Source: Peterkaempfera bronchialis (lineage in GTDB: Bacteria; Actinomycetota; Actinomycetes; Streptomycetales; Streptomycetaceae). From it: 64,000 nucleotides of DNA. The position numbers were made by a program, and so were the translations under genes. How positions within the stretch are numbered: position 1 is the first letter of the stretch; every line of letters begins with the position of its first letter. This document shows, one piece after another, positions 22,521 to 36,160 of the stretch. The stretch lies in assembly GCF_003258605.2 (NCBI RefSeq), contig NZ_CP031264.1, forward strand, positions 4,960,001 through 5,024,000. The letters run 5' to 3'. The notes under the pieces were generated by a model. It made no database searches. It worked only from the letters and a program-made list of their open reading frames with translations, and was not told where the DNA came from.

Positions 22521-25178
22521 TCAGCCCTGGCGCTGGGCGGGGATGCGCAGCGCCAGGATCGCCATGTCGTCGGAGGGCGGGTCGGGCGCGAAGCGCTCCA
22601 CCGCGCGCTGCACCCGTGCGGCGACCGCCCCCGCCGTGAGCCCGGTGCAGCCGGCGAGCACCTCGGCCAGACCGTCGTCGCCCAGCATCCGGGTGCCCTC
22701 CCGGCGCTCGGTGACGCCGTCGGTGACGCAGAGCAGCACATCGCCCGGGTCCAGGACGATGGTCTCCTCCACCAGGGCCAGGTCGTCCATCACCCCCAGC
22801 AGCGGCTGCGGCTCCGCAGCCGCCACCACCTCGCCGCCCGGGCGCAGCCGCAGCGGCAGCGGATGCCCGGCACAGACCACCCGGAGCTCCACCGTGCCGT
22901 CGGCGCGCGGGGTCATCTCCCCGTAGAGCAGGGTGAGAAAGCGGCTGCGGGCGCCCTCGTCCAGGATGGCGGCGTTGAGCCGCTGGAGGACCTCGGGGGC
23001 GGCCAGGCCCTCGCGGGCCAGCAGCCGCAGCGAGTGCCGGGCCAGGCCGGTCACCGAGGCGGCCTCCGGGCCGGTGCCGCAGACGTCGCCGATGGCGAAG
23101 CCATAGGTGCCCTCGCGGATCGGGAAGACGTCGTAGAAGTCGCCGCCGACCTCATTGCCCTCACCGGCCGCCCGGTAGATCACCTCCACCTCCACCCCCG
23201 GCACCCGGGGCAGCTCCGGCGGCAGCAGCGAGCGTTGCAGGGCGCGGCTGATGGCGGTGCGCTCGGAGTACAGCCGGGCGTTGTCCAGCGCCAGGGCGGC
23301 CCGCCGCGACAGGTCCTCGGCCAGCTCCAGGATCTCCCGGCGGAACCGCTCGTCGGTCGACTTGCCGAGCGCCAGCAGCCCGATCACGCGGTTGCGGGCC
23401 ACCAGTGGCAGCACTACGGTCTCGCCGCCCACCGCCGACGCGGTGGCCAGCGCGGTGCCGGGACCGGCGGCCGGGCGGGCGGCGGCGCCCAGGCCCAGCG
23501 AGCGCAGCGAGGCGCGCAGCGCCGAGGCATGCGCCATCTCGGCGGGCGCCTTCCAGGTACGGGGGCCGGGGCTGGGGTCCGGGTCCGGCGGCGGCACCTT
23601 CTCCAGCAGCGCCCGCAGCCCGTCGATCCGGTCCTCGTCCTCGTGCAGCACAAACGCCAGCTGCGGCGTGCCCGCCTGGTCGCCGGTGGTGTAGACGGCG
23701 CACCAGGCGGCCAGCGTGGGCACCGTCATCTGCGCCATCAGCGCCAGCGTCTGGTCCCGCTCCAGGGTGCCCGCCAGCAGGTCGGACGCCTCCACCAGGA
23801 AGGAGAGCGAACCGCGCCGCAGCCGCTCCAGCTCGGTCAGCCGGGCGCTCTCCACGGCGAGGGCGATCCGGTCGGCGGCGAACTGGAGCCGCAGCGCGTC
23901 GTCATTGGTGTAGCGGGCGGGCGCCTGGGCGGCCACGCCCAGCGCGCCGGTCAGCCGCCCCTCGACCTTGAGCGGCACGGTGACCACCGACCGGATCCCG
24001 GTGCCCGACAGCAGCGGTACGGCGCCGGGCTGCGCGGTGAGGTCCTCGTGGACGGCGGGCATCCGGGCCGAGCCGTACCGGCCGGTGCCGGCCTCCACCG
24101 GGACCCGGGCGAACCGCTGCCGGCCCGAGGGCAGCCCGGCGCTGGCCCGCACCTCCAGCTCGGTCTCGTCGTCGGTGGCCAGCAGCAGATAGGCGGCGTC
24201 CCCGTCGAGCATGTCGCGGGCCCGCTCGACGATGCGCTGGAGCAGCCCGTCCAGGTCGTCGGGGGTCGGGCGGCCGAGCAGCGCGTCAAAGGCGTCGGCG
24301 GGCCGCCGGTCGCGGCCGTCGGCGCGCGGCACGGTGCCGTCGCCCGGCGCCGGTACCCGGAACGGCGACTGGAGCACCGCGCGGTCCCGTTCGCGCACCA
24401 GCAGGCAGACCGTGGACGGCTGCCCCTCGGCGTCGCGCATCCGCAGGTGGGAGCCGTACACCTCGGTCACCCGGCCGTCGCCGCAGCGGATTCCATAGCT
24501 GCCCTCCCAGCGGGAGAGCGCCAGCGCCTCCTGGAGGCCCAGCCCGGTGCCGGGGGTCTGCGGCCAGGCCGCGTACTCCGCCAGCGGCTGCCCGGTGACG
24601 CGCTCGGCCGGCAGCAGGAAGAGGCCCTCGGCGTCCGCGTTCCAGGACCGGACGACGCCCTGGGCGTCCACCCGCACCACGGCGACCAGCACCCCGTCGT
24701 CCGCCGCCGGCAGCGCCCCGTCCGGACCGGCGGGCGCCGCGAACCGGGTCCCGGCGCCCCGGGCCGGCGGCACCATGCGGAACCAGACCAGCTTGTGGGT
24801 GGCGTTGTACTCCACGCCCCAGCGCGGTGCCAGCGCGGAGCAGAGCAGCAGCCCGCGTCCGCCCTCGCGCTCCGGGTCGCCGAGCCGGCCGCGCGCCGGG
24901 TCCCCGGCCGGGCCGAGCCCCTGGAGCGGCACCTCCCGCTCGGGATAGCGGTCGGCGACCTCGATCCGCACCGCGTCGTCCTCGCGCAGACAGGTCACCT
25001 CGGCGGCCGTCCCGGCGTGCACCACGGCGTTGGTGACCAGCTCGCTGGCCAGCACCACGGCATCGTCCACCACCTCGGCGAAGCCCCAGCCCTGGAGGGT
25101 GTCGCGGACAAAGCCACGGGCAGCTGCGACCGAGCGGCCGACCGGTTCGAAGGTGGCGGCTGCCCGCGCGGTGACCAC
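22521..25178 (-). CDS. osaC: OsaC-like multidomain regulator (RsbW-type kinase, PAS, GAF, SpoIIE phosphatase)
   Basis: 885 residues. Order of domains: an RsbW-type HATPase at residues 1-130 (DDAVVLASELVTNAVVHAG), a PAS-like region around 150-260 (VDAQGVVRSWNADAEGLF), two GAF domains (about 300-440 and 450-640), and a SpoIIE/PP2C phosphatase from 660 to the end (YRAAGEGNEVGGDFYDVFP, FAIGDVCGTGPEAA, LLCVTDGVTERR, PPSDDMAIL). Both opposing activities of sigma-factor partner switching are thus in one protein. The layout and its place divergent from the osaA-like kinase match OsaC of S. coelicolor, reported to modulate SigB after osmotic stress. GTG start at 25178. A GGGTAT promoter-like element lies upstream (25349-25375). 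Confidence 0.9.
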   Translation of the reverse strand: MVTARAAATFEPVGRSVAAARGFVRDTLQGWGFAEVVDDAVVLASELVTNAVVHAGTAAEVTCLREDDAVRIEVADRYPEREVPLQGLGPAGDPARGRLGDPEREGGRGLLLCSALAPRWGVEYNATHKLVWFRMVPPARGAGTRFAAPAGPDGALPAADDGVLVAVVRVDAQGVVRSWNADAEGLFLLPAERVTGQPLAEYAAWPQTPGTGLGLQEALALSRWEGSYGIRCGDGRVTEVYGSHLRMRDAEGQPSTVCLLVRERDRAVLQSPFRVPAPGDGTVPRADGRDRRPADAFDALLGRPTPDDLDGLLQRIVERARDMLDGDAAYLLLATDDETELEVRASAGLPSGRQRFARVPVEAGTGRYGSARMPAVHEDLTAQPGAVPLLSGTGIRSVVTVPLKVEGRLTGALGVAAQAPARYTNDDALRLQFAADRIALAVESARLTELERLRRGSLSFLVEASDLLAGTLERDQTLALMAQMTVPTLAAWCAVYTTGDQAGTPQLAFVLHEDEDRIDGLRALLEKVPPPDPDPSPGPRTWKAPAEMAHASALRASLRSLGLGAAARPAAGPGTALATASAVGGETVVLPLVARNRVIGLLALGKSTDERFRREILELAEDLSRRAALALDNARLYSERTAISRALQRSLLPPELPRVPGVEVEVIYRAAGEGNEVGGDFYDVFPIREGTYGFAIGDVCGTGPEAASVTGLARHSLRLLAREGLAAPEVLQRLNAAILDEGARSRFLTLLYGEMTPRADGTVELRVVCAGHPLPLRLRPGGEVVAAAEPQPLLGVMDDLALVEETIVLDPGDVLLCVTDGVTERREGTRMLGDDGLAEVLAGCTGLTAGAVAARVQRAVERFAPDPPSDDMAILALRIPAQRQG

Positions 25179-25348
25179 TTCTTCCCCGGCTCCTTCGTCT
25201 CATCGGCGCCCTGTCCCGCCGGGCGCTGCTCCGGCGGACAGGTTACTTTCCGCGGCGGCTGCCGTGTGGTTCCGTCGTGGATGAAACCATTACGGCCGTG
25301 TCTTTTCCGGTACGCATGCGAACCGGTACGGGGCCGGTCGAGAATGCG

Positions 25349-25375
25349 ATACCCCGGGATCAGCCTTGCACAACC
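25349..25375 (-). promoter_or_regulatory. Candidate SigB-type promoter for osaC
   Basis: On the minus strand GGTT is followed by 17 nt and GGGTAT (complement of 25349-25354), close to the Streptomyces SigB consensus GNNT-N14-16-GGGTAY but one base longer in the spacer. It lies about 170 bp upstream of osaC. Confidence 0.35.
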
Positions 25376-25430
25376 GCACTCGTGCCCATGTGCTCGGGTT
25401 GCGCGTGATGCAAGACTGGGGGGTCCATGC

Positions 25431-25526
25431 TCGGTGTGCCGGATCTCGGTGTGCCGGATCTCGCTGTGTCGGATCCAAGCTGTGTCGGATCCAAGCTGTG
25501 GCAGACGCAGTAGACGTGCCAGACGC
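25431..25526 (+). repeat. Array of six 15-18 bp direct repeats upstream of osaA
   Basis: Units start at 25431, 25446, 25461, 25477, 25493 and 25509. The first two are identical (TCGGTGTGCCGGATC), the next two share GCTGTGTCGGATCC, and the last two drift to TGTGGCAGACGC and CGTGCCAGACGC. The 368 bp between osaC and osaA holds no gene apart from this array and the osaC promoter region. Confidence 0.8.
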
Positions 25527-25546
25527 AATGATGTGGGAGGAACCCG

Positions 25547-31123
<5,577 letters not shown>

Positions 31124-31235
31124 CGGCACGCCCCCTCAGCGTGGTGGCCGCCCGGGACGGGAACCGGATAGGGTCGCTCGGCGTTGCCAGAAGGTGCCGG
31201 GTGCATCCGGTAGGGGACGGCATGTCGCGACGGCG

Positions 31236-31331
31236 CGACGACGTGACCATGCGACGACGCGACCATGCAGTGACGTGACCAAGCAGTGACGTGACCATGC
31301 GACGACGTGACAATGCGACGACGTGCTGTGG
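31236..31331 (+). repeat. Array of six 16-bp direct repeats upstream of osaB
   Basis: Six units of exactly 16 bp: CGACGACGTGACCATG, CGACGACGCGACCATG, CAGTGACGTGACCAAG, CAGTGACGTGACCATG, CGACGACGTGACAATG, and a diverged CGACGACGTGCTGTGG. The array fills the centre of the 314 bp gap between osaA and osaB, which otherwise shows no gene. Confidence 0.85.
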
Positions 31332-31437
31332 CGGACGAAAAGGTGCGACTACCATGACCGGCACGAGGGCAGGCGGCGCACAGGTGCCGCCCGTGGGGGC
31401 GGCGCCCGGGACACTTCCGGGACGAGGAGGACGGGCC

Positions 31438-32130
31438 ATGGTGCAGAAGGCCAAGATCCTCCTGGTCGATGACCGGCCGGAGAATCTGCTGGCGCTGGAG
31501 GCGATCCTCTCGGCGCTCGACCAGACCCTGGTGCGGGCATCGTCCGGGGAGGAAGCGCTCAAGGCGCTGCTGACCGACGACTTCGCGGTCATCCTGCTGG
31601 ATGTCCAGATGCCCGGTATGGACGGCTTCGAGACCGCCGCCCACATCAAGCGCCGCGAGCGCACCCGGGACATCCCGATCATCTTCCTCACCGCCATCAA
31701 CCACGGCCCGCACCACACCTTCCGGGGCTATGCGGCCGGCGCCGTGGACTACATCTCCAAGCCGTTCGACCCCTGGGTGCTGCGGGCCAAGGTCTCGGTC
31801 TTCGTCGAGCTCTATATGAAGAACTGCCAGCTCAAGGAGCAGGCGGCGCTGCTGCGCCTGCAACTGGAGTCGGGGCAGCCGCTCGGCGACGGCGAGGCGG
31901 CCCGCAAGGAGCCGGTCAACGGCGGCCTGCTGGCCGAGCTGTCCGCCCGGCTGGCCGCCGTGGAGGAGCAGGCCGAGGCGCTCACCAAGCAGCTTGACGA
32001 GTCGGCGGACACCGCGGCCGCCGCCACCGCCGCCCACCTGGAGCGCAAGCTGGCCGGTCTGCGGCGGGCCCTGGACGCCCTGGAGCCGGGCTCCGGCACC
32101 GCCGGGTCCTCCTTTCCCGGCGAGGGCTGA
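31438..32130 (+). CDS. osaB: OsaB-like response regulator (receiver plus coiled coil)
   Basis: 230 residues. Receiver domain with acidic pair Asp11/Asp12, phosphoacceptor Asp55 (VILLDVQMPGMDGF), Thr in IIFLTAI and Lys in DYISKPFDPWVL. The rest is a predicted coiled coil (LLAELSARLAAVEEQAEALTKQLDE) with no DNA-binding domain. This matches OsaB, needed for osmoadaptation in S. coelicolor. ATG 31438 has GAGGAGG 7 nt upstream; the frame is open to 31291, but earlier starts would lie inside the repeat array. Likely phosphorylated by the OsaA-like kinase encoded upstream. Confidence 0.92.
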   Translation: MVQKAKILLVDDRPENLLALEAILSALDQTLVRASSGEEALKALLTDDFAVILLDVQMPGMDGFETAAHIKRRERTRDIPIIFLTAINHGPHHTFRGYAAGAVDYISKPFDPWVLRAKVSVFVELYMKNCQLKEQAALLRLQLESGQPLGDGEAARKEPVNGGLLAELSARLAAVEEQAEALTKQLDESADTAAAATAAHLERKLAGLRRALDALEPGSGTAGSSFPGEG

Positions 32131-32166
32131 CCGTCCCTCAGGGGGTCCTGCTACGCCAGATGGGTG

Positions 32167-32182
32167 ACACCCGTTCGGGTGT
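32167..32182. promoter_or_regulatory. Palindrome between osaB and ftsK
   Basis: ACACCCG and CGGGTGT separated by TT. It lies 36 nt after the osaB stop and about 90 nt before ftsK; may be a short terminator or an operator. Confidence 0.4.
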
Positions 32183-32260
32183 GGTGCGGTCCGCCGCGGG
32201 CGGGCGCGACACGCCCCCCGGGCCACGGCCGGGCACATGTTCCCCGGGTGGCACCGCCGG

Positions 32261-32266
32261 TACCCT
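32261..32266 (+). promoter_or_regulatory. -10 element of leaderless ftsK promoter
   Basis: TACCCT, 6 nt before the ATG at 32273; no Shine-Dalgarno visible. Confidence 0.45.
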
Positions 32267-32272
32267 CTGACC

Positions 32273-34945
32273 ATGGCCACACGTACGTCCGGAAGCGCCC
32301 CGCGCACCCCTTCCTCCGGGTCGCCGAAGAAGGGTGGATCCGGAGCGGCGGGCAAGGAGGCGGCCAAGCCTCCGGCCAAGAAGGCCCCTCGGAAGGCCCC
32401 GGCGAAGAAGGCGGCCCCGCCGCCCCCACCGTCGCCGCCGCCGAGGCCCATACTCTTCCGCCTGGTGCGGGCCTGCTGGCTCGGCCTCGCGCATGCCGTC
32501 GGCGCGGTCTTCCGCGGCTTCGGCGACGGCGCCAAGGGCCTCCACCCCGCGCACCGCCGGGACGGCCTCGGGCTGCTGCTGCTCGGCCTGGCGCTGGTGA
32601 CCGCGGCCGGTACCTGGTTCAGCCCGCAGGGCTGGCTGGGCGTCGCCGCCACCGCCGTGGTCAGCGGCGCCTTCGGCCGCTTGGACGTCCTGGTGGCGGT
32701 GCCGCTGGCCGGGATCGCCTGGCGGCTGCTGCGCCATCCGGAGCGCCCGGAGGCCAACGGGCGGATCGTCATCGGCCTGGGCGCGCTGACCGTCGGTGTG
32801 CTCGGCCTGGTGCACATCGGCTGCGGTGCCCCGGCCATGCAGACCGGCGCCACCCGGATCCGGCAGGCCGGCGGCATCATCGGCTGGGCCGCCTCCCGGC
32901 CGATGATGGCCGCCGCCGGTCCGGCGCTGGCCGTACCGCTGCTGCTGCTGGTCGCCTTCTTCGGCCTGCTGGTGGTCACCGCCACCCCGGTCAACAAGAT
33001 CCCGGAGCGGGTGGCGATGCTGGGCCGGCGGCTCGGCGTACTGGAGCGGACCGACCCGGTGGACGGCACGGGCGGGGAGCCGATGGAGCGGGTGCACTCC
33101 ACCGAGCCTCCGGAGGACGCCGACCCGGACGCCGTGCCGTACACGGTGGAGACGGACGGCCAGGCCGCACCGGTCAAGCGCCGCCGCAGCCGCCGCAGGC
33201 AGCTCGACCCGGCCGACGACGGCCCGTTCGCCACCCGCGACCTGGCCCGGGGCGTGGCGGCGGACCTCCAGGGCGCCGTGGAGTTCGGGGTGCCCGGGTC
33301 CTCCACGCTGGCCGACATGGTCCCCAAGGTGGCCGACATGGTCCCCAAGGTGGCCGGCATGGTCCCCAAGGTGGTGGACCGCACCGCGCCGCCCGAGGAG
33401 CCGGCGGTGCCCGCTGCCCGCAGCGGGACCGGCGAGGCCGACCCGGCCCCGGTGCGGATGGAGCAGCTCCAGCTCTCCGGGGACATCACCTATGCGCTGC
33501 CCTCGCTGGACCTGCTGGAGCGCGGCGGCCCGGCCAAGGCCCGCAGCAAGGTCAACGACGATGTGGTGGCCCAGCTCAGCGGCGTCTTCGCGGAGTTCAA
33601 GGTGGACGCCGCCGTCACCGGCTTCACCCGTGGCCCGACCGTCACCCGCTATGAGGTGGAGCTCGGCCAGGCGGTGAAGGTGGAGCGGATCACCGCGCTC
33701 GCCAAGAACATCGCCTACGCGGTGGCCAGCCCGGATGTGCGGATCATCAGCCCCATCCCGGGCAAGTCCGCCGTGGGCATCGAGATCCCCAACCGGGACC
33801 GCGAGATGGTCAGCCTCGGCGACCTGCTGCGCTCCCGTGCCGCCGCCGAGGACGGCCACCCGATGCTGGTCGGGATGGGCAAGGACGTCGAGGGCCACAC
33901 CGTGATGGCCAACCTCGCCAAGATGCCGCACATCCTGGTCGCGGGTGCCACCGGCGCGGGCAAGTCGTCCTGTGTCAACTGCCTGATCACCTCGGTACTG
34001 GCCCGGGCCACCCCGGACGAGGTGAGGATGGTGCTGGTCGACCCCAAGCGGGTGGAGCTCACCGCGTACGAGGGCATCCCGCACCTGATCACGCCGATCA
34101 TCACCAACCCCAAGAAGGCCGCCGAGGCGCTGCAGTGGGTGGTCCGCGAGATGGACCTGCGCTATGACGACCTGGCCGCCTTCGGATTCCGCCATGTGGA
34201 CGACTTCAACGCGGCGGTACGGGCCGGGCGGGTGCAGCCGCCGGCCGGCTCCGAACGGGAGCTGGCGCCCTATCCGTACCTGCTGGTGATCGTGGACGAG
34301 CTGGCCGACCTGATGATGGTCGCCCCCCGGGACGTCGAGGACTCCGTGGTCCGCATCACCCAGCTGGCCCGCGCCGCCGGCATCCACCTGGTGCTGGCCA
34401 CCCAGCGGCCGTCGGTGGACGTGGTGACCGGCCTGATCAAGGCCAATGTCCCCTCCCGGCTGGCCTTCGCCACCTCCTCACTGGCCGACTCCCGGGTCAT
34501 CCTGGACCAGCCCGGCGCGGAGAAGCTGATCGGCAAGGGCGACGCGCTCTTCCTGCCGATGGGCGCGGGCAAGCCGATCCGGATGCAGGGGGCCTTTGTC
34601 ACCGAGGCCGAGATCGCGGCGGTGGTGAACCACTGCAAGAACCAGTTGACGCCCGCTTACCGCGAGGACGTCACCGTGGGCTCGGGGCAGAAGAAGGAGA
34701 TCGACGAGGAGATCGGCGACGACCTGGACCTGCTCTGCCAGGCGGCGGAGCTGGTGGTCTCCACCCAGTTCGGGTCGACCTCGATGCTGCAACGCAAACT
34801 GCGTGTGGGATTCGCCAAGGCGGGCAGGCTGATGGATCTGATGGAGTCGCGCGGGATCGTCGGCCCCAGCGAGGGTTCCAAGGCCCGCGACGTGCTCATC
34901 AAACCGGACGAACTGGATGCGGTCCTCCTTGAACTGAGGGGGTGA
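32273..34945 (+). CDS. ftsK: DNA translocase FtsK/SpoIIIE
   Basis: 890 residues. A Lys/Ala/Pro-rich N-terminus, then four or five membrane segments (about residues 95-245), a linker, and the motor: alpha/beta domain with Walker A AGATGAGKSS near residue 560 and Walker B LLVIVDELADLM, then the C-terminal winged-helix gamma domain (FGSTSMLQRKLRVGFAKAGRLMDLME) that reads polar DNA motifs. It pumps chromosomes through the closing septum, in this group mainly at sporulation septa. The linker has a 21-bp tandem repeat (three ADMVPKV-like units). The ATG at 32273 follows a TACCCT element by 6 nt. Confidence 0.96.
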   Translation: MATRTSGSAPRTPSSGSPKKGGSGAAGKEAAKPPAKKAPRKAPAKKAAPPPPPSPPPRPILFRLVRACWLGLAHAVGAVFRGFGDGAKGLHPAHRRDGLGLLLLGLALVTAAGTWFSPQGWLGVAATAVVSGAFGRLDVLVAVPLAGIAWRLLRHPERPEANGRIVIGLGALTVGVLGLVHIGCGAPAMQTGATRIRQAGGIIGWAASRPMMAAAGPALAVPLLLLVAFFGLLVVTATPVNKIPERVAMLGRRLGVLERTDPVDGTGGEPMERVHSTEPPEDADPDAVPYTVETDGQAAPVKRRRSRRRQLDPADDGPFATRDLARGVAADLQGAVEFGVPGSSTLADMVPKVADMVPKVAGMVPKVVDRTAPPEEPAVPAARSGTGEADPAPVRMEQLQLSGDITYALPSLDLLERGGPAKARSKVNDDVVAQLSGVFAEFKVDAAVTGFTRGPTVTRYEVELGQAVKVERITALAKNIAYAVASPDVRIISPIPGKSAVGIEIPNRDREMVSLGDLLRSRAAAEDGHPMLVGMGKDVEGHTVMANLAKMPHILVAGATGAGKSSCVNCLITSVLARATPDEVRMVLVDPKRVELTAYEGIPHLITPIITNPKKAAEALQWVVREMDLRYDDLAAFGFRHVDDFNAAVRAGRVQPPAGSERELAPYPYLLVIVDELADLMMVAPRDVEDSVVRITQLARAAGIHLVLATQRPSVDVVTGLIKANVPSRLAFATSSLADSRVILDQPGAEKLIGKGDALFLPMGAGKPIRMQGAFVTEAEIAAVVNHCKNQLTPAYREDVTVGSGQKKEIDEEIGDDLDLLCQAAELVVSTQFGSTSMLQRKLRVGFAKAGRLMDLMESRGIVGPSEGSKARDVLIKPDELDAVLLELRG
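33311..33373 (+). repeat. 21-bp tandem repeat in the ftsK linker
   Basis: Three units of a 21-bp sequence ending GACATGGTCCCCAAGGTG (third unit with one change), coding ADMVPKV/ADMVPKV/AGMVPKV. Confidence 0.85.
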
Positions 34946-34952
34946 CCTCGGA

Positions 34953-34972
34953 CCCGCGAACTCGTTCGCGGG
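34953..34972 (+). terminator. Perfect 9-bp palindrome after ftsK
   Basis: CCCGCGAAC and GTTCGCGGG separated by TC, starting 7 nt after the ftsK stop. In RNA it makes a tight hairpin and is the best terminator candidate; a protein-binding palindrome is the alternative. Confidence 0.5.
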
Positions 34973-35104
34973 ATGGGGAACCGATCGGCGGGCGCACTGC
35001 GTCCACGGTCTGGGACGACCTGTCGGGCGGCCCCGGCACGGGTTGCCGCGCGGCCTCTGCGCATTCGGTCCCGCCCGGCTTGATAAAGGCTTTCCCACCC
35101 CCTC

Positions 35105-35110
35105 TAGACT
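35105..35110 (+). promoter_or_regulatory. Putative promoter (-10) for the rodZ-like gene
   Basis: TAGACT, with TTGATA at 35080-35085 (19-nt spacer). It would give a short leader of about 33 nt before the GTG at 35150. Confidence 0.4.
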
Positions 35111-35149
35111 GATATTCCAGCAGGTGGCCAACGCTCGAAAGGCGCCCCA

Positions 35150-36079
35150 GTGACCATCGGCAAGTCCCCACTCGGCGACAACCGCCGGTCCGACACCGCC
35201 TCGCCCGGCTCCACTCCGACCAGGTCCGGGTCCTCTGCGGTCGGGCGGCACAGACCGCCGGTCCCGGCCACCTTCCAGCCGCCTGCCGAGGCCGTGCCCA
35301 CCGCCACTCCGCTCCCCACCATCGGCCGGATCCTGGCGTCCGCCCGGATCGACGCCGCGCTGACCGTGGACCAGGTCAGCGCCGCCACCCGGGTCCGGGT
35401 GCCGATAGTGCACGCGATCGAGGAGGACGACTACAGCCGCTGCGGAGGCGACTTCTACGCGCGCGGCCACATCCGGGCCATCGCCAAGGCGGTCGGCGTG
35501 GACGGCGACGCGCTGGTGGCCCGGTACGACGCCGCGCACGGCGGCGACCCCGCCTCGGCCCGGCCGGTGCAGATCTTCGAGGCGGAGCGCATCCGGACCG
35601 AGCGGCGGCGGCCCAACTGGACGGCGGCCATGATCGCCGCCATCGTCGCGGTGGTGGCCCTGATCGGCTTCAACCTGGTCAACGGCAAGAACCAGCCGGC
35701 CACCGAGAAGGCAGCCTCCACACCGCTGCCGAGCCGGAAGTCCTCCGCGCCGGTCACGGTGCGGCCCACGCCGCCCGCCACCCAGCGCACCGAGTCCCCG
35801 ATCGCGGCTGCGCCGGCCGACAAGGTGACCGTGAAGCTGGTCGCCCAGGACGGTGACAGCTGGGTTTCGGCCATGGACAGCCAGGGCAACACGCTCTTCC
35901 AGAAGAACCTCCAGTCCGGCGAGAACCAGACCTTCACCGACCCCAAGCGGATCAGGCTGGTGCTGGGCAACGCGGGCGCCGTCCACCTGTACGTCAACGG
36001 CAAGGACCTCGGCCCGGCCGGTGAGGAGGGCCAGGTGGTCAGGCTCACCTACACCCCGGGCGACCCCGAGGCCGCCTAG
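35150..36079 (+). CDS. RodZ-like protein: HTH, one membrane segment, DUF4115-type tail
   Basis: 309 residues from GTG 35150. An unstructured N-terminus, then a Cro/HTH_25 domain (IGRILASARIDAALTVDQVSAATRVRVPIVHAIEEDDY, about residues 57-95), a basic stretch, one membrane helix (WTAAMIAAIVAVVALIGFNLV, about 160-182), a Pro/Thr linker and an external domain VTVKLVAQDGDSWVSAMD to the end. This is the RodZ layout; in rod-shaped bacteria RodZ binds MreB through its HTH. In filamentous actinomycetes the role may differ (envelope or sporulation). It sits between ftsK and rimO with its own promoter-like site. Confidence 0.85.
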   Translation: MTIGKSPLGDNRRSDTASPGSTPTRSGSSAVGRHRPPVPATFQPPAEAVPTATPLPTIGRILASARIDAALTVDQVSAATRVRVPIVHAIEEDDYSRCGGDFYARGHIRAIAKAVGVDGDALVARYDAAHGGDPASARPVQIFEAERIRTERRRPNWTAAMIAAIVAVVALIGFNLVNGKNQPATEKAASTPLPSRKSSAPVTVRPTPPATQRTESPIAAAPADKVTVKLVAQDGDSWVSAMDSQGNTLFQKNLQSGENQTFTDPKRIRLVLGNAGAVHLYVNGKDLGPAGEEGQVVRLTYTPGDPEAA

Positions 36080-36148
36080 CCCACCACCCCCCACCGCCCC
36101 TGTAGCGGCTGCGCGGCCTCCGGAGACACACCCCCGGGGGCCGCGCGT

Positions 36149-36154
36149 TAATCT
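36149..36154 (+). promoter_or_regulatory. -10 element of leaderless rimO promoter
   Basis: TAATCT, 6 nt before the ATG at 36161, with no Shine-Dalgarno. First gene of the rimO-pgsA-cinA operon. Confidence 0.55.
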
Positions 36155-36160
36155 TGCCGC

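Noticed and set aside
25431-25526. Possible CRISPR array
   Set aside because: Units are contiguous with no unique spacers and there are no cas genes.
31236-31331. Possible CRISPR array or transposon end repeats
   Set aside because: Contiguous 16-bp units without spacers, no transposase nearby.
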